From: Megalonaias nervosa
Taxonomy: Eukaryota; Mollusca; Bivalvia; Unionida; Unionidae
Direction: 5' to 3'
Assembly (NCBI GenBank): GCA_016617855.1
Contig: JAECUM010003716.1
Location: 1-64,000 of the forward strand
DNA: 64,000 bases
Shown: piece by piece, positions 56,093-64,000 of the stretch
Position numbering within the stretch: position 1 is the first letter of the stretch
Layout of the letters: each line of letters opens with the position of its first letter
Notes under the pieces: model-generated
The model's database searches: none
What the model saw: only the letters and a program-made list of their open reading frames with translations
What the model was told of the DNA's origin: nothing
Program-made: the position numbers and the translations under genes

Positions 56093-56162
56093 CAAATGGG
56101 GGTTCTGGACCACTTTATCACGTTGTGATAAAGAGTGGTCTAGTGTTGCCCCCACCCATTTG
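56093..56162. repeat. 70-bp hairpin palindrome
   Basis: The arms CAAATGGGGG ... CCACTTTATCAC and GTGATAAAGAGTGG ... CCCATTTG pair around a GTT turn, with a few extra bases in the right arm. It lies just before element 3 and may be a MITE or a remnant of its end. Confidence 0.7.
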
Positions 56163-56295
56163 TAAATGCTATTGTGGTATGGGGCTTTTGGACTACTTGT
56201 TTTGCCTCTGGGTCATTTTAACGTAGTAAATCTCAAGGGGTATAAGATGGGTCAGTCTGGGGTTGTATTAGAGGTGTGCTTGCGATATAGCGAAG

Positions 56296-56737
56296 ATGTC
56301 TCTTCCGTGTTATCCTTGGACGTTCGATCGATTGGGTTCGAGTGAGGAGGTTCGCAGCAGTATTCCGATATTTGATTTTAATGAGTCTGAGTCTGAGTCG
56401 ATACTGAAGCGTGTGAAGGAGCGTATAAAGTCTGCGAATAAGGATTTGAGTTATGTGCCTGAGATGACGTATTGTGAGGAGAGCGAAGACGAGAACGAGG
56501 AGTGGGTGAGACGTAGCCATAGTCATCCACATCTGGTACAGCGGTACAATCAGCAGCATTACATAAAGAGTAATCTGAGGCATTTTAATTTGTCAGTTTT
56601 ATTACTGGCTGAATAGGGTGATTCGCGTTCAGTTGATAGGCCGCCTGAAATTTATAAAATCTGAGCATGTGTTTAGGCGTATATTTGAGAGGATGGATCC
56701 TCATGAGAATGCAACGAAATGTAAGACGGTCTCTTGA
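56296..56737 (+). pseudogene. Acidic protein, element 3
   Basis: Starts MSLPCYPWTFDRLG, with an acidic stretch (EESEDENEEW), then HYIKSNLRHFNLS, which aligns with the conserved tail of the element 1 and 2 acidic proteins. A frameshift near 56600 precedes FYYWLNRVI in the next frame. The homology is weak outside the tail and supported by position next to the integrase. Confidence 0.5.
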
Positions 56738-56799
56738 AAGAGCCTACGTGAGGAGTAAGATAAGATTGTTTCGGAGGCATAGCGTCGGAGTCATAGACT

Positions 56800-58167
56800 A
56801 GCGAGACAATGATGTCAAAGCTGCTGTTGGAATCCGATAATTTTTCAGGATAACAAAGCCATTTGACAAGAGTTTTTTTTTACCTTTGGTGGAGATCAGT
56901 TTTTCGACTCTGTACAGTCTTGCTTGTTTTTTTTGTATTTCCCGTTCGTAAAAAGAACTTTGGATGGGTTCTCCTGAAGCATCTTGGAGCTTGTAGGTTT
57001 TTGAAGGGTATCGACAACGAAGACTTCTTCGGTCCATTTGTGGGTTTATCCTTTTTTGAATGATTTTTTTTTTTTTTTTTTTTTCTACTAATTCTGACGT
57101 GATTACCTACTTTGAATTTAGATCAAACAAATAAAGCGTCTGTGACCTATTGTTTTCGATCCATTGAGGATGCTTCCACGGGTGTCCTTATGATGCTGCG
57201 ATGCCATGTATGATTGTACTGGTGAACGATTTCTGGTAACAAATCTAAGTATCGGTTGTTATTATCGCTGGTGACTCTTTTCCACATGCGATTTTTGAGA
57301 GTTCTTTTAAACCTCTCGAAGACGGCTGCTTTGATGGGATTGTGTGTACTGTACAGAAAAATGTTACTTTGCTGAAGCCTCTTATAAAATTCGTTTCCTT
57401 GATTAACACAAAAATTATGGGGCTTTCGTGCACCTAGGGTGTCACCCAAAATACTATCAAACTCCTCAACGATAAACTTTCCTGTTTTGTTTTTGAGTGG
57501 AACTACCCATGCGTATTTGTTGAACACATCGATGACCGTCATGAGATAGTTGAAATGATCGTTGTACGCGCTGTAATCTCTGATGTCGACGAGATCAGCT
57601 GACCATATATCGTCTGTCGCGACCAAGATGACTCAGCGTCGTGGCAAATGCTTGCGTGCTGGTTTCTGCGAGCAATTTCATTGCCGGCGTCCAAAGATAG
57701 CTGACTTTATACTGGGAATACCTATGCCCAACTTATATTTGGTGCCGATGATGCCACGCATAAGAGCGCAGTCTACACGCTCTCTGAAATTTTTAGGTCT
57801 GAGTTCTTTTAAGTCCGTCTGCAAGACACGATCGCATCCCGCTTTGTCATCGAGATGATCTTCATAACAGAGACTGTGTTGCATCGCAATGGCATCGACG
57901 CCGTTTTAGGGCTCTTGACCGGGTGCGACTGATCGCGCTCATCCAGTTGTTGTTCTAAGGGAGTCACGGTCCGATGTATTTTTTCCTGGCAACGTTCATC
58001 CGCCACGGGGTCTTGGAAGTTTTCCGATTTGCGCATGGATGTGTACAGCACTACCGAGAATTTGACGTTGTCCTCGGCATTTGCAGTTCCCCAAGCACAG
58101 GTTTTTTTTTTTTCACGCAAAGGTCTACGCAGCTGCTGTCGAGATCACAGTGTCTGCAATGAACCAT
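56800..58167 (-). pseudogene. PLA2-integrase-chromodomain fusion, element 3
   Basis: Same order as elements 1 and 2: a Cys-rich start (HCRHCDLDSSC), IGKLPRPRGG, PLA2 (QHSLCYEDH, where the Asp after the catalytic His is Ser), integrase core (WSADLVD, then CVNQGNEF with Asn for the second catalytic Asp, and AAVFERFKRTL with Glu kept) and a chromodomain (VEKLISTKGKKKLL). It has frameshifts near 57060, 57650 and 57890 and a poly-T run at 57061-57085. Confidence 0.82.
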
Positions 58168-58188
58168 TTTGTATAGAGAGCCATGACA

Positions 58189-58373
58189 CTAAATGGTCTC
58201 CGCTGGTGACAGCGATGCTGTCGGCGTCGTCTTACCTGTGATAATATGTGAGTTTTTGAAATTACATACAGCACACCTCGACTTGATCATGAAGCGATGA
58301 TTTTATTGGTGACCATCTCTAAGGGGTCAATACTCTCCGTTCTGGTTCTGCACTTAAGACACCACGAGTTCAT
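58189..58373 (-). pseudogene. Small zinc-ribbon protein, element 3
   Basis: Starts MNSWCLKCRTRTESID; after a stop near 58290 the second half (RCAVCNFKN) is in the next frame. Position and motif match the zinc ribbons of elements 1 and 2. Confidence 0.55.
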
Positions 58374-58469
58374 GTTGACTGTTATGTTATAGTTGATATT
58401 TTAGGAATTGTAAAATTACTTCGGAAACAGTGATAACAGTGTTTCTAAGGGAGATTGTCATCTATACCT

Positions 58470-58904
58470 GCGTTAGATGTAATCGATGCAGTATCATCCA
58501 CACGTGCTATCGTTGACGTTTTCAAGTTGCAATGAGTTGTACACGAATCCTTTGTGTGCCGACCGGACATAACGCACGACCTCATAAGGGGGAGGTACCT
58601 GTGCCATGTCCCTCGTAATAATTTTGTAGGTTAATCACGCAACTTTCGTCGGGAGTGACATGCTCAGGAAGTTGATCCTTAGGAAAGACATCTCTGAAAT
58701 TGTAAACACGTGGTCCTAGTGATTGCTCGATATCGATGTTGCTTAAAGCCTTTTTATTCTCGTGCCCCTTCTGGAAACTCCTTTTCGGGAAATGTCATTT
58801 CCATATGTAGTTCCAGGAAGTTGTAGTCGAGCAATCCTTACAACAACATTCCAGCTATGCTTGCCAACAAGGGGGCCAATGAATCCTCTTTATTTGGACA
58901 TCTG
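58470..58904 (-). pseudogene. Adenain-like protease remnant, element 3
   Basis: SLAPLLASIAGML (hydrophobic leader) and FPKDQLPEHVTPDESCVIN align with the protease N-terminal part of elements 1 and 2. The His-containing HWVAV segment is deleted after GHGTG, and stops interrupt the frame. Inactive. Confidence 0.6.
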
Positions 58905-59113
58905 CGACGCTGACAAGTTCAGAACGGTACCTCGACGTTCAGCAGCATGTTTGGCGACCGAGGTGGCTTGGCGATGCGTCAGCATGAGTTTATCCGGTCC
59001 TGTAAGCGCCGACACCTTCAGCCTGATCGATACAGGCCTTTTCTGCGTGGCTGCCACAGCGATATTATTTTCTGTTGTGGTGACAACATTAAATCTACTG
59101 ATATGTACGACAT
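58905..59113 (-). pseudogene. Minor virion protein remnant, element 3
   Basis: After MSYISVDLM at 59113 the next frame shows AVAATQKRPVSIRLKV, KLMLTHRQATSV and TVLNLSA, aligning with the gene at 27194-27598. It appears joined by a deletion to the protease leader at about 58905. Confidence 0.5.
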
Positions 59114-59239
59114 GGTGTTGTATTAAATGCTATTATTTTCTTTTGACGTTCCGATAACCGCGATTGGCACGATTAGCATAACCTCCAGATGATGTCACGA
59201 TGGCACGTTTTTGACGTAGGCCGTTTCCTATCACTGCTT

Positions 59240-59520
59240 TTGGGGTAGCTCCTGTAATGGCTAATCGATGTGGATTTTCTGTCTTGGCGTCGTCTGAATA
59301 CGATGCCTCTCACGAGGCTTATCTCCTGTTCTCTCAACATTTAGTTTCGAGTAATACCGACAACGAGTGGTCGACGGCCGGAGTGACTTCTAATTTTTGG
59401 ATGCAGTTGACTCTTTCCTCACCTGTCTCAATTTGGAAATTTCAGGTGCGTGGACGTGTCTCACAAACACAACGCGTGCTTACCTGGAGAGTCGATCCTA
59501 CGACAAAATATTGCTCATAG
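59240..59520 (+). pseudogene. Fibre C-terminal discoidin-like domain, element 3
   Basis: NRCGFSVLASSEYDASHE, NEWSTAGVTSNFWMQL and SIWKFQVRGRVSQTQRVLTW align with the C-terminal domains of the fibres at 33520-33983 and 52440-52925. No stalk repeats precede it. A stop at 59518 cuts it short. Confidence 0.62.
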
Positions 59521-59719
59521 TCTCTTGAGCATTACTCGATCGCTGCATGTTAACTATTTAAGATCGAATGCCTCTCGGCATGAGTTGATCGAACGAGTCA
59601 GAGGATCCTTAAAGGTGAGGCCCAGAAGCAACGTTTCAGGAGACACAGTCTCATGACATAGTGTCCCTTGGTATGTTCGTGGGCGAGTACAAAGCGCTGG
59701 CAGGACGAGAGTTCATTAC

Positions 59720-59947
59720 ATGCAGCAGTACATGAAGCACCTACGAGACAAATACAAAGAGCTCACTGGAAAAACGACTAAACCTTCCAAACTCCTTCGA
59801 CTTCAACATGAGATCATGAGCCGATCACGACGAGCTGACATTAAGAAAAAAACTTACCCAAAATCGATCTACAAGCCCTTCAACGACAACGCGATAAAAT
59901 CACTCGGACACTGCCACCACCCAAACGCACCAAAAAAGCATACTTAG
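59720..59947 (+). other. Basic ORF of uncertain status
   Basis: 75 codons, rich in Lys/Arg (KYKELTGKTTKPSKLL, SRSRRADIKKKTYPKS). It may be a separate small gene or the start of the PolB coding region in a shifted frame. Not recognised. Confidence 0.3.
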
Positions 59948-61400
59948 GAGCCGACAAAGAATTTATTTATGATCATCCCCATGTACTTCAGCGCGGAGTC
60001 GATAAAGAACTCCTGAAGCGCATTCTAAAACCCACCATGGATGCAGAACTACGCACGTACACACGGCTATCAGAATTTGGAGTAGCTCTCAACATTCATT
60101 TTGTAAAAGCTACTTACAAAAAGAGCATCGACGCGTGGATGAAATCCAAATCGCTGATCAATTATATAAGTGACGATTTTAGCCACATCGTCTACATCGC
60201 ATTGTCGTTTATCCAACGTCGCATCGAAGATTGTGAAGAGTCAGGATCAGCGTGGATCTTCACCGGAGTCAATTCTGTCTCGTTTCAAACTTCTAAATTT
60301 ACACCAATGCGTGAAGCAAGTACTTACCCCTTCCCAAACACATTGCGACCAAAGCGTGCGTCAACGTCAAAAACAACGACGACTACTGTCTGTTGTGGGC
60401 AATTCTCTCAGCGAAACATCTCTCTGAAGATCATGTTGATCGCGTCTCCAACTTCAAGGCTCATTTTGATACCATCAAAACTAATGGAATCACCTTTCCT
60501 GCAGCGTTCAAAGACGTTCCCAAGCTGGAAGCGCTTAATGATGGACTCTGCATCAACGTCTTTGGATTTGATGAAAAGAAAGCGGACGATAAACAATTCT
60601 TGGTCTATCCCATGCTGATCTCTAAAACAGCCTCACAACTCAGCATCAATTTACGTTATTACCAATACTATTTCGTATACATCAAAGACTTCAGTCGGTT
60701 ATGCCGATCCCAATACACAAAACATAAAAACATGGATATTCCTGTTATCGTTGCTTACAATGTTTCCATCAGCAGCAAAACCTACACAATCACGTCACAT
60801 CGGGATACTGCCAAGAACTACCAATCGTTCAGATGCCACACGAGGCGACACTACAGTTCGAACATCACTACAGAACGTAGGTGCAACCCTTCCATATCAC
60901 CTTTAAAAAAGTGGAATGACCCTCGCCTGATACCTATCACTCCTTTACCCAAATGAAACATAAACATGTCCCGTGCCCGATCGGTCACATAACCTGCAGT
61001 TCCGCCGATGAACATTTGTCTTCGCCATATCGTCAACTTCGCAACAAGGATTGCGTCCCATGGTTCTTTGAGCAAATCGTAGCTGAATAGAAACTGTCAT
61101 CCAAAAAATCCAGCCACAATGATCTCACGTACGTCTCAACAACTGCGGCAGCATCAATCAGCGCACCAATGCCACATCTGCGGAGAGTACTTTCAACTGC
61201 ATGATAAAAATGTCAGAGACCACTGCCATATCACCGGTCAATATCGAGGAGCTGTTCATGCTGATTGCAATCTCAGCTTCAAAGATCCAGACTTCCACCC
61301 AGCGATCACTCATAATCTACGAGGGTACGATGGAGATGTTATCGTCGCAGCACTCAGTCATGCTCGTGTCAAGTATCATCTCGCCGAGGTTGGATGAAAA
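59940..61400 (+). pseudogene. DNA polymerase B N-terminal half, element 3
   Basis: Frames at 60037-60370 (TRLSEFGVALNIHF, ESGSAWIF) and 60370-60760 (VNVKNNDDYCLLWAILSAKH, CINVFGFDE, YYFVYIKDFSRL) match the N-terminal region of the element 1 polymerase. The endonuclease VII-like zinc motif (CHICGEYF, DHCHITGQYRGAVHADCNL) and ExoII-like LRGYD follow at 61119-61397. Frameshifts lie near 60370, 60750 and 61080. All polymerase motifs are missing beyond 61400. Confidence 0.78.
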
Positions 61401-61420
61401 ATCAAATCCATCTCCAACAA

Positions 61421-61942
61421 TTTTTAAAAGTACGTGTCGTTCTCGATTGGACCTTTCCGTTTCAACGATAGCGCACTGTTCATTTATTACATCTATATGT
61501 GTAAAATGAAGAGGTTTTTCATGGATTATAAGCGTTAAAAACTTTTCTTAAAGACTACTTTATTTTAATATGTTGCAATCAAATCTGAAAAGAAAGAAAC
61601 ATTTATGTTGATATGGGGACAGTGTGAACCATTATTCAACTGGTAACTAAAAAAAGTTAGTGTTACAATTCAAATGCACATTTTATAGGATGATGTACAT
61701 TATAGTATATAATGTGTTTGTAGTATATGATGGTCTTTCGTGCCTGCTCAATTGATTTAATTTGAAAAAAATATTGTGATAAAGAGTCACAGTCTGTGAA
61801 AGATCCCCTGAATGACCAAGCTAGAAAAAGATTTTAAACTGTTTAAACATAAGAAGTGAGTGAGAATTAAAGTTGTAGACACATAGATTACAAAGAAAAA
61901 AATCAAAACTTATTAATTCATTGTCAAGGTCAAAGTATGCTA

Positions 61943-61995
<53 letters not shown>

Positions 61996-62384
61996 ATAGA
62001 CTGTTCTAGAACACAGAAAAGGAAGTGATCAGTCTGTCTGATACCTTCTCAACTGATTGATCTTTCGATCAAATTAAGAATCAGTTATTTGATTATTTTA
62101 TTTATTTAGACATAAATATATAGACCTGACCCCCTACCAAAAAAACTTCTATTTCCTTTCATAACAACTGAAAATGGCATTTTGTTCTGATCCTGTCAGA
62201 ACAAAAGATTCTAAATCTAAATGTGATATGTATATTTTGTAAACAAATAATGTTATATTGTTTGGGGTTTTTTCTTCTTCTGATAAAGTGGAATACATTT
62301 CACATCTTTTGGTATCTCTAAAACCTTGACAATTTTTCTATAACAATGTGTCCTGTGCTTTTCATCTTCGTGTTGATCGATAAG
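61421..62384. other. Spacer between element 3 and right family-2 copy
   Basis: AT-rich, no gene. It contains a (CT)n microsatellite at about 61945-61993. Confidence 0.6.
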
Positions 62385-62676
62385 CGATGAAATAAGGTCT
62401 AGGAGAGAAGGAGGAAGGTGAAAGTCAAACATTTTGGCAGAGTTACGGAGTCTGAAACAAATGTATCAGACTTTTTTAATACGACCCAAGAGAAAAAGAC
62501 CTTCCCGATCCAAACAGTCCAACCCCGTCCACACGCCTACTACGCCTGAGATACCAACACTAGTTATTTCTACTAAATCATCGACAGTAGCATGTCCAGA
62601 AGTAGGCCTTGGTCGTGAAAAAGGGATAATCAGTCAAAGGTCATCACTTCCCGTTCCTAAGTTTGTTTTTTTTTAA
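62385..62676 (+). pseudogene. Glu-rich coiled-coil protein, C-terminal part, right family-2 copy
   Basis: AELRSLKQMYQTFLIRPKRK and the following basic/Pro-Thr tail match the C-terminus of the gene at 2563-3196. Here Lys stands where the left copy has its TGA, and the frame runs on to a stop at 62676. The N-terminal half is missing and homology fades near 62385. It ends in a histone-type stem-loop 30 bp after the stop. Confidence 0.65.
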
Positions 62677-62705
62677 AAAAGAAAAACAAAAAACAAACAC
62701 CCAAC

Positions 62706-62740
62706 GGTCCTTTTCAGGGCCACCTATTTCTCTCGAAAAG
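62706..62740 (+). terminator. Histone-type 3' end signal, right family-2 copy
   Basis: GGTCCTTTTCAGGGCC at 62706-62721 has the 6-bp stem with one U.G pair and loop TTTC, preceded by CAAC and followed by ACC. CTCGAAAAG at 62732-62740 is 10 nt downstream. Orthologous to 2489-2523. Confidence 0.75.
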
Positions 62741-62978
62741 GGACTACTCAGTCTATTCCTAAATCAATTAAAACTAAAAATCCCTTTTTTCCTATGATGT
62801 ACGTGTGTGAGTGCGCGAGTGTAGTCCTTATAAAAATTAAAACCAAGATACACTTACTTTTTCTTTCTGGTATATTCTCTGGTACAAATTTACAATCCAA
62901 TTTCACAACACATCACTTTGAAAAGTTCGTTATTCTTCTTTGTCTTTTCACTCTCTCCTTTTCTGAATTTCTACACTG

Positions 62979-63363
62979 TCACAGGTGTTTCCTCTTCTTC
63001 ATCACTTTCTTCTCGTCATCTTTTCTTCCCTTTCTGGACGTGTCTGGGTTCTTCCTTTTCGGAGCGAACATCTTCTTCCTGGTCTTAACCCCTCTCCCCC
63101 TTCTGCTCCTGTTGTTTCTTAGGACAGTCTGAAGGCCAATGTCCTTTCTCTTGATAATGATAACAGGTATCTTGAACTTTGACTCTTTTAATGCCTGTCT
63201 CGCTTTGACGTTGTGAACATTCAGAAGACCAATACCCTTTTTTTCTAACAGATATAGCAAGTATATTGACTTTTTTATCTAGAAAGGAGGGGCAGTAGAC
63301 CGTCGGCTTCTCTGAATAAAACCTTCGTCTGATCAGAAGTTTGATCTGTGTTAGTTCTTCCAT
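62979..63363 (-). pseudogene. CCHC zinc-knuckle protein, right family-2 copy
   Basis: Homolog of 1801-2247 starting at 63363 (MEELTQIKLLIRR). Two small insertions that together restore the frame scramble the first knuckle. The second reads CYHYQEKGHWPSDC, with one Cys lost. A frameshift near 63090 moves the basic tail (KNPDTSRKGRKDDEKK) to another frame, ending at 62979. Zinc binding is probably lost. Confidence 0.72.
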
Positions 63364-63416
63364 CGTTATGGTAAGATTGAGAGTGAAATAAATACCTTGA
63401 GGGAAGACACTGACCC

Positions 63417-63424
63417 TTTATATA
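63417..63424 (-). promoter_or_regulatory. TATA box, right family-2 CCHC gene
   Basis: TATATAAA on the minus strand lies 54 bp before the ATG at 63363, matching the 54-bp spacing of the left copy. Confidence 0.55.
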
Positions 63425-63502
63425 GGGAAGACACCGACCATACATTGATATATTGGGGATCATGGCGTTTAAAATGTAGTCATTTGACCTTTTGCAATCA
63501 AG

Positions 63503-64000
63503 ATGAAACGATCGCATAATTTCCTGAAGAAGGGAGAAGAAAGTAAGACGCAGCAACCTGACCTATCGCCTCGCACAGTAGCTGAAGTCTTGGCTCAAAT
63601 TCATGCCAGCGATTTCGAAGACGACATGAGTGAGCCAGAATCCAGACCCAGAGAGTCTACACCAAACCAAGATTCACCACCATTAACCCCTGAAAAGTAC
63701 TGCCACATTCAAGAAACGGATACACGCTTCTCTACAAAATTTAGAACCACAGCCTACACGTATACGGTGAAATTTAAAGATTTCAAGTCGGACGTACCGC
63801 TGGAGAAAGCAGAGGGGTTCATCACCGATTTGTGGGATTCTTTGTTAACCATAGTGAAACAGCGATGTCTAGCCAAAGAAGACGATCGCTTGATACTTTC
63901 CATTTATCACGACAGTCTGAAGGCCTCTGTTTGGATCGAGTTTAGCAGGGCATTAGATTTGACACCTTCTAAAGTCATCGACAAAATTCAACACGTGCAG
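63503..64000 (+). CDS. Family-2 Polinton-type DNA polymerase B, N-terminus (runs off right edge)
   Basis: 166 open codons from the ATG at 63503 to the window end, with no stop. MKRSHNF, AEVLAQIHASDFEDDMSEPE, FRTTAYTYTVKFKDFKSDVP and LTPSKVIDKIQHVQ match the left copy at 1667-1150 with frequent substitutions. Only the N-terminal region is visible, so integrity of the catalytic part is unknown. Divergent from the CCHC gene, as on the left. Confidence 0.85.
   Translation, partial: MKRSHNFLKKGEESKTQQPDLSPRTVAEVLAQIHASDFEDDMSEPESRPRESTPNQDSPPLTPEKYCHIQETDTRFSTKFRTTAYTYTVKFKDFKSDVPLEKAEGFITDLWDSLLTIVKQRCLAKEDDRLILSIYHDSLKASVWIEFSRALDLTPSKVIDKIQHVQ

Larger units (their letters stand above)
56296..61420. 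mobile_element. Polinton-like element 3, rearranged and truncated
   Basis: Carries recognisable remains of the same genes as elements 1 and 2 (acidic protein, PLA2-integrase, zinc ribbon, protease, minor protein, fibre, PolB) with clearly higher GC content. The capsid, penton, coiled-coil and ATPase genes are deleted. PolB is on the opposite side and strand compared with elements 1 and 2, and stops at about 61400. No TIRs are identified. Confidence 0.82.

Noticed and set aside
56233..56583. 116-codon minus-strand ORF rich in Leu/Thr/Arg
   Set aside because: Antisense to the acidic protein of element 3, which is supported by homology of its tail.
58762..59157. 131-codon plus-strand ORF
   Set aside because: It lies opposite the protease leader and minor-protein remnants of element 3, whose minus-strand frames match known genes of elements 1 and 2; it is a shadow.

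Overview
This window is animal nuclear DNA, probably from a marine invertebrate such as a mollusc. That is inferred from tRNA-derived SINEs, hAT-type MITEs, a LINE remnant and several large virus-like transposons of the Maverick/Polinton (adintovirus-like) class. No complete host gene was recognised. The only host-like signals are a THAP-domain fragment near 8.2 kb and a weak candidate terminal exon near 12.9-13.1 kb.

Layout. (A) 1-3.9 kb is one end of a Polinton-like element, called family 2 here: a PolB gene running off the left edge, a CCHC zinc-knuckle gene, a Glu-rich coiled-coil gene and a small basic gene. (B) 4.1-6.4 kb is the 5' half of a LINE on the minus strand. (C) 6.7-18.3 kb is gene-poor DNA with MITEs, microsatellites and minisatellites. 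(D) 18312-36131 is Polinton element 1, about 17.8 kb with long terminal inverted repeats (TIRs). (E) 36890-55429 is element 2, a more decayed relative with a different TIR, two extra genes and a duplicated gene. (F) About 56.1-61.4 kb is element 3, a rearranged and truncated relative with higher GC. (G) 62.4-64 kb is a second family-2 copy, inverted relative to A, with PolB running off the right edge.

Elements 1 and 2 share one gene order: PolB (-), HNH endonuclease (+), small protein (-), acidic protein (+), tiny conserved ORF (+), PLA2-integrase-chromodomain protein (-), zinc ribbon (-), adenain-like protease (-), minor virion protein (-), double-jelly-roll major capsid protein (-), second minor protein (-), penton-like minor capsid (-), coiled-coil protein (-), packaging ATPase (-), repeat fibre (+), unknown protein (+) and membrane protein (+). 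Together these cover protein-primed replication, integration, virion assembly and maturation, packaging and host attachment. Almost every gene carries frameshifts or in-frame stops, so these are fossils as assembled, although some homopolymer frameshifts could be assembly errors.

The most striking signal is in family 2. Its genes end in what look like metazoan replication-dependent histone 3' ends: a 6-bp stem with a TTTC loop, then a CTCGAAAAG block 10-11 nt downstream. There are three instances in two copies, one with a stem-preserving wobble change. Together with CRE palindromes and CCAAT-like boxes, this suggests expression tied to the host S phase.
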